DNA of 64,000 nt, taken from positions 3,286,001 to 3,350,000 of the forward strand of contig NZ_PHUJ01000003.1 in assembly GCF_002813375.1 (NCBI RefSeq). The letters run 5' to 3'. Position 1 is the first letter of the stretch; every line of letters starts with the position of its first letter. The stretch is from Pseudonocardia alni (GTDB lineage Bacteria > Actinomycetota > Actinomycetes > Mycobacteriales > Pseudonocardiaceae). The notes beneath the pieces are model-generated. The model saw nothing but the letters and a program-made list of their open reading frames with translations, made no database searches and was not told the DNA's origin. The translations under genes and the position numbers were made by a program. This document shows, piece after piece, positions 60,597 to 64,000 of the stretch.

Positions 60597-62045
60597 GTGG
60601 AGGACGAGCACGACGTCGTGGTCGTCGGCGCCGGGGTCGCGGGTCTGTACGCGCTGCACCTGCTGCGCCGGCGCGGTCTGCGGGTGACCTGCGTCGACGC
60701 CGCGCCAGAGCCCGGCGGGGTGTGGCACCACCAGCGTTTCCCGGGTGCCCGCATCGACACCGAGGGTGCCGCCTACCAGTACCTGTTCTCCGACGAGCTG
60801 TACCGCGACTGGGGCTGGAGCGAGCGCTTCCCGGCCGGCTACGAGGTGCTGCGCTGGCTGCGGTTCGTCGCCGACCGGCTCGACCTGCACCGCGACCTGC
60901 GACTGTCCACACCGGTCACCGCCGCCCGCTGGGACGGCGGCCGCTGGCGGGTCCGCACCGGCGACGACGAGCTGTCCGCGCGGTTCCTGGTCCGCTGCAC
61001 GGGGTCGTTCACCGCACCCCGCACCGACGCCGTCCCCGGCCGGTCGGACTTCACCGGGCCGGTCGTCCACACCGGAGCGTGGCCGGCCAGGGGACCCGAG
61101 CTCGACGGGCTGCGGGTCGGCGTCGTCGGCTGCGGGCCGAGCGCGGTCCAGCTGGTCCCGGCCCTGGCCGGGCGGGTCGGCCGGCTCACCGTCCTGGCCC
61201 GGACCCCGCGTTTCGTGCTGCCTGCGGCCAACCCGATGTTCGGCTGGCCGGAGCGCGCGGCCTACCGCGACCGGTTGCCCGCGATGCGCGAGGCGGTCCG
61301 GTCCACACCGTCCGGCACCGGACACCCGTCTGTCCACAGAGGACTCCACAGTCTGGGGACGGTCCACGACGAGGACCCGCTGGCGCTGCACCCGGCCCGG
61401 CTCGCCGGGCTCGCGTCCGACCCGGCACTGCGGGCCGCGGCGGCCGCCGTCGTCCGGGACCGGATGCGGGCGCGGCTGGGCGACGACCACCTCGCGGCGG
61501 CGCTGGTCCCGGAGGGCGACGACTACGGCCTGCGCCCCGTCGCGACCGACCAGGGCTGGCTGGAGAGCTTCCACCGCGACGACGTCGAGGTGCTCCCCGT
61601 CGCCCGGAACCCGCTCACGCGGATCCGGCCGGAGGGGGTCGGGCTGGCCGACGGGACCGTCGTCGGGCTGGACGCGATCGTGCTGGCCACCGGGTTCGAC
61701 ACGGGCGCGACCCGGGCCGGGATCGACGTCGTCGGCCGCGACGGGCGGCTGCTCGGCACCGGGCCGGGCCTGTTCGGGATGGCGCACCCCGGCTTCCCGA
61801 ATCTGTTCGCGCCGCTGGCGCCGACCCTCGGGTACGGCAACGACGCGGCCTGCCTGCAGGGGCAGGTCGAGTGGGTCGACCGGGCGATCGGCGCCCTCGA
61901 CGCCGACGGCCTGTCGACGATCGAGGCGCTGTCGTGCCCGGCGGAGCCGGTCGCGCCCCACGCGGTGCCCGGCGGGGTCGCGGGCGTACTACGCGCCTGC
62001 GACGACGAGGCCGCCGCGGGCTACCCGTCGTTCGAGCGGCGCTGA
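60597..62045 (+). CDS. Class B flavin monooxygenase (Baeyer-Villiger type)
   Basis: 482 aa from GTG (MEDEHDVVVVGAGVAGLYAL). FAD motif GAGVAG; FTGPVVHTGAWP fits the Baeyer-Villiger fingerprint FxGxxxHxxxWP exactly; NADPH motif GCGPSA. Oxidises ketones or aldehydes, or N/S-containing substrates; substrate unknown. CACGCT (60585-60590) lies 6 nt before the GTG. A stretch near residue 245 contains DnaA-box-like DNA. The 3' end overlaps the convergent STAS gene by 25 bp. Confidence 0.9.
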   Translation: MEDEHDVVVVGAGVAGLYALHLLRRRGLRVTCVDAAPEPGGVWHHQRFPGARIDTEGAAYQYLFSDELYRDWGWSERFPAGYEVLRWLRFVADRLDLHRDLRLSTPVTAARWDGGRWRVRTGDDELSARFLVRCTGSFTAPRTDAVPGRSDFTGPVVHTGAWPARGPELDGLRVGVVGCGPSAVQLVPALAGRVGRLTVLARTPRFVLPAANPMFGWPERAAYRDRLPAMREAVRSTPSGTGHPSVHRGLHSLGTVHDEDPLALHPARLAGLASDPALRAAAAAVVRDRMRARLGDDHLAAALVPEGDDYGLRPVATDQGWLESFHRDDVEVLPVARNPLTRIRPEGVGLADGTVVGLDAIVLATGFDTGATRAGIDVVGRDGRLLGTGPGLFGMAHPGFPNLFAPLAPTLGYGNDAACLQGQVEWVDRAIGALDADGLSTIEALSCPAEPVAPHAVPGGVAGVLRACDDEAAAGYPSFERR

Positions 62046-62485
62046 CCGTCCAGGCGGACGTCCGGGTCCGGTACGCCGAACAGCATGTTCCGCGACGAGG
62101 CCGGCTCCTCGGGGATCCGGTCGACGACGTCGAACAGGTCCATCGCGCCGGTCACCTGGAGTGCGCGTCGGGCGGGACGGCTCGACCCGCAGTACACCCG
62201 GAGTCGTTTGCCCTCGGCGCCCAGCATGTCGCGCGACTGGAGCAGCGAGTTCAGCCCCGCCGTCCCCAGGAAGTCCACGCCGGTCAGGTCGAGGATGAGT
62301 TCGGGACCCGCCTCGGACCAGATGCCCATCTCGACCCACAGGTCGGGGGATGTGTCGTCGTCGATGGCGCCGATCGCGTGCAGCACGGTGGCGCCCGCCG
62401 GATGGCTGGACTGCTCGAAGCGCAGCGTCGGCCCGGAAGCGGCGGCCTGCGCGGCATCCGGCACGGAGCGGTCGTCGTCCGCCAT
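62021..62485 (-). CDS. STAS domain protein, possible anti-anti-sigma factor
   Basis: 154 aa from ATG with AAGGGGG upstream. Core LILDLTGVDFLGTAGLNSLL is the STAS phosphorylation region, but the usual serine before Gly is alanine with a threonine next to it. C-terminal tail charged. It may be a partner of the GAF-SpoIIE-HATPase protein encoded 2 kb to the left. Confidence 0.85.
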   Translation of the reverse strand: MADDDRSVPDAAQAAASGPTLRFEQSSHPAGATVLHAIGAIDDDTSPDLWVEMGIWSEAGPELILDLTGVDFLGTAGLNSLLQSRDMLGAEGKRLRVYCGSSRPARRALQVTGAMDLFDVVDRIPEEPASSRNMLFGVPDPDVRLDGQRRSNDG

Positions 62486-62654
62486 GGTCGGGAACCCCCT
62501 TCGGCCACCGGGATCTCCGGTACGTCCGAGCAGCATTGCAGCGGGTGGCCGTCACCGCATGTGCTGATCGGTGGCGCCCCGGGCGCGTAGCCTTCGCACC
62601 CGACCGCCGACCACCCGCGGGGGCGATCCTCCCGCCGGGACCCGAAGGACCACC

Positions 62655-63377
62655 GTGAGCGCTACGACCCTCTCCGCCGCCGCGATCGCCGGGATGATCG
62701 ACCACGCGATCCTCAAGCCCGAGCTGACCCGCACCGAGGTCGACGCCCAGCTCGACCTCGCCGCCCGCTACCGCATCTTCAGCGTGTGCGTACGCCCGTC
62801 CGACGTCGCGCACGCCGCCGCCCGGCTCGCGGGGACCGGCGTCGCCGTCGGCACCGTGATCGGCTTCCCGCACGGCACGACCAGCACCGCGGCCAAGGTC
62901 GCCGAGGCGCGGCAGGCGATCGCCGACGGTGCCGCCGAGCTGGACGTGGTGCTGAACGTCGGCCGGCTGCGGAGCGGCCTGACCGACGACGTCGAGGCCG
63001 ACATCGCGGCCGTCGTCGGGGCCGCCGACGGCCGCGTCGTGAAGGTGATCCTGGAGACCGCGCTGCTGTCCGACGACGAGGTGGTCGCCGGCTGCCGGGC
63101 CGCCGAGTCGGCGGGCGCGGCGTTCGTGAAGACCTCCACCGGCTTCGCCGGCGGCGGCGCCACGCCCGAGCACCTTGCGCTCATGCGCGCCACCGTCGGA
63201 CCGCAGGTGCAGGTCAAGGCCTCCGGCGGGGTCCGGGACCTCGACACCGTGCTGGCCTTCCACGCCGCGGGCGTCACCCGCTTCGGCACCAGCGGTACGG
63301 CCACGATCCTCGACGACGCCGCGGCCCGCGACGCCGGCGCCGACGCCGCGGCCCGGGTGGACGACGCGTCGTACTGA
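62655..63377 (+). CDS. deoC: Deoxyribose-phosphate aldolase
   Basis: 240 aa, GTG start. IDHAILKPELT near the N-terminus, ELDVVLNVG, KVILETALL and the Schiff-base lysine 159 in FVKTSTGF, then KASGGVRD. Cleaves deoxyribose-5-phosphate to glyceraldehyde-3-phosphate and acetaldehyde in nucleoside breakdown. Stands alone, without other deo genes nearby. Confidence 0.96.
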   Translation: MSATTLSAAAIAGMIDHAILKPELTRTEVDAQLDLAARYRIFSVCVRPSDVAHAAARLAGTGVAVGTVIGFPHGTTSTAAKVAEARQAIADGAAELDVVLNVGRLRSGLTDDVEADIAAVVGAADGRVVKVILETALLSDDEVVAGCRAAESAGAAFVKTSTGFAGGGATPEHLALMRATVGPQVQVKASGGVRDLDTVLAFHAAGVTRFGTSGTATILDDAAARDAGADAAARVDDASY

Positions 63378-63458
63378 GGGGGCTACCGAGCGGTACACCG
63401 GGCCGCCGGATCTGCGAAGCTGACCCGAGCACGTTCCCGTGAGCCCCGGAGGAGACCG

Positions 63459-64000
63459 ATGGCGAAGCAGCCCCTCCCGAGCTCCTGGTCGCCCGCGGGC
63501 GTCACCGGGACCCTGATCGGCGCCGCCCTCGGCACGGTCGGCGCGGCCGTGGAGATCGGCCGCCGGCTGCCCGGCTGGCTGGCCGAGGCCCCGCGCGCGG
63601 TCGAGGCGATGCCGTCGGTCGCGGCCGACGTCGCCGCGCTGCCGCGGCGCATCGCCGGTGTCGACGCCGCCCTGACCGGCCTCGCCCCGGTGCTCGACGA
63701 CGTGCTCGGCCGGGTCGTGACGCTGTGGGACGACCCGGTGACCGTCGAGCGGATCGACCGCCTGACCGCGGCCGTGGTCGAGCTGGCCGGGGCCGCCGGA
63801 CCACTGCGCGAGCTGGCCGGTGCCCGCGACGACCTGCACCAGCTCGCCGGGCTGCGCGAGGACCTGCACCACCTGGCCGGCGTGCGCGACGACCTGCACG
63901 AGCTGGCCGGCGTCCGGGAGGACCTGCACGAGCTGGCTGCGGTGCGCGGGGACCTGCACGAGCTGGCGGGGATGCGGGAGGACCTGCGGGAGCTGGCCGC
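63459..64000 (+). CDS. Protein with decapeptide repeats, cut by the right edge
   Basis: Partial, 180 residues visible, ATG after GGAGGAG. N-terminal MAKQPLPSSWSPAGVTGTLIG has a Gly/Ala-rich, weakly hydrophobic segment, then helical sequence. From about residue 125 a ten-residue unit repeats: RDDLHQLAGL, REDLHHLAGV, RDDLHELAGV, REDLHELAAV, RGDLHELAGM, REDLRELA. In DNA this is a 30-bp tandem repeat. Likely a long helix or coiled coil; possibly phasin- or DUF-type membrane-associated protein. No family assigned. Confidence 0.7.
   Translation, partial: MAKQPLPSSWSPAGVTGTLIGAALGTVGAAVEIGRRLPGWLAEAPRAVEAMPSVAADVAALPRRIAGVDAALTGLAPVLDDVLGRVVTLWDDPVTVERIDRLTAAVVELAGAAGPLRELAGARDDLHQLAGLREDLHHLAGVRDDLHELAGVREDLHELAAVRGDLHELAGMREDLRELA

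Noticed and set aside
61989..63959. 656-codon minus-strand frame across deoC
   Set aside because: Antisense shadow of deoC and the repeat protein; its repeats (LVQVV-type) are just the complement of the decapeptide repeats.

Overview
The window is a very GC-rich actinobacterial chromosome segment carrying the replication origin. Gene order (ponA, DUF5318, PadR, ino1, leuS on the left; cca, NUDIX, DUF6049, pseudokinase, sigM, trxB, trxA, cwlM, parB, parA, rsmG, jag, yidC, yidD, rnpA, rpmH, dnaA, dnaN, gnd, recF, dciA, gyrB, gyrA through the middle) matches the oriC neighbourhood of Mycobacterium and its relatives. Protein style and accessory genes point to Pseudonocardiaceae, most likely Pseudonocardia or a close genus. 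This assignment is inference from sequence reading only.

Left part (1-19370): a GT87-type membrane protein cut by the window edge, a class A penicillin-binding protein, DUF5318, a PadR regulator with inositol-phosphate synthase, an NlpC/P60 cell-wall hydrolase, an SDR, a LysR/EamA pair, a DUF1707 protein, a UPF0158-nucleotidyltransferase fusion overlapping a HEPN-like gene, leuS with a possible attenuator, SdpI, DUF427, YqgE, CCA-adding enzyme and NUDIX.

Middle-left (19367-38900): an envelope and redox block (DUF6049, pseudokinase without its usual MurJ neighbour, SigM and anti-sigma, thioredoxin system, CwlM), GNAT, an aminotransferase and a D-Ala-D-Ala-ligase-like enzyme. Then come 2.4 kb without an intact gene, holding four parS sites (two more flank it), a broken phosphotransferase gene and short tandem repeats. 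This is followed by parB-parA-rsmG-jag-yidC-yidD-rnpA.

Origin (38928-51728): rpmH and dnaA diverge around one DnaA-box doublet. The roughly 1 kb dnaA-dnaN gap holds the main DnaA-box cluster and a pyrimidine tract. dnaN, gnd, recF, dciA, gyrB and gyrA follow. DnaA boxes also sit across the start of dciA.

Right part (51826-64000): DUF3566, tRNA-Ile, the tiny DLW-39 gene, tRNA-Ala, a distal parS, SDR and DUF3159, an HTH regulator, SRPBCC, a DGPF/YciI protein with an ECF42-type sigma factor, a GAF-SpoIIE-HATPase phosphatase and a STAS protein flanking a Baeyer-Villiger-type monooxygenase and a decayed exchanger gene, deoC, and a repeat protein cut by the right edge. A recurring feature is a TANNNT hexamer 6-8 nt before the start codon, suggesting many leaderless mRNAs.
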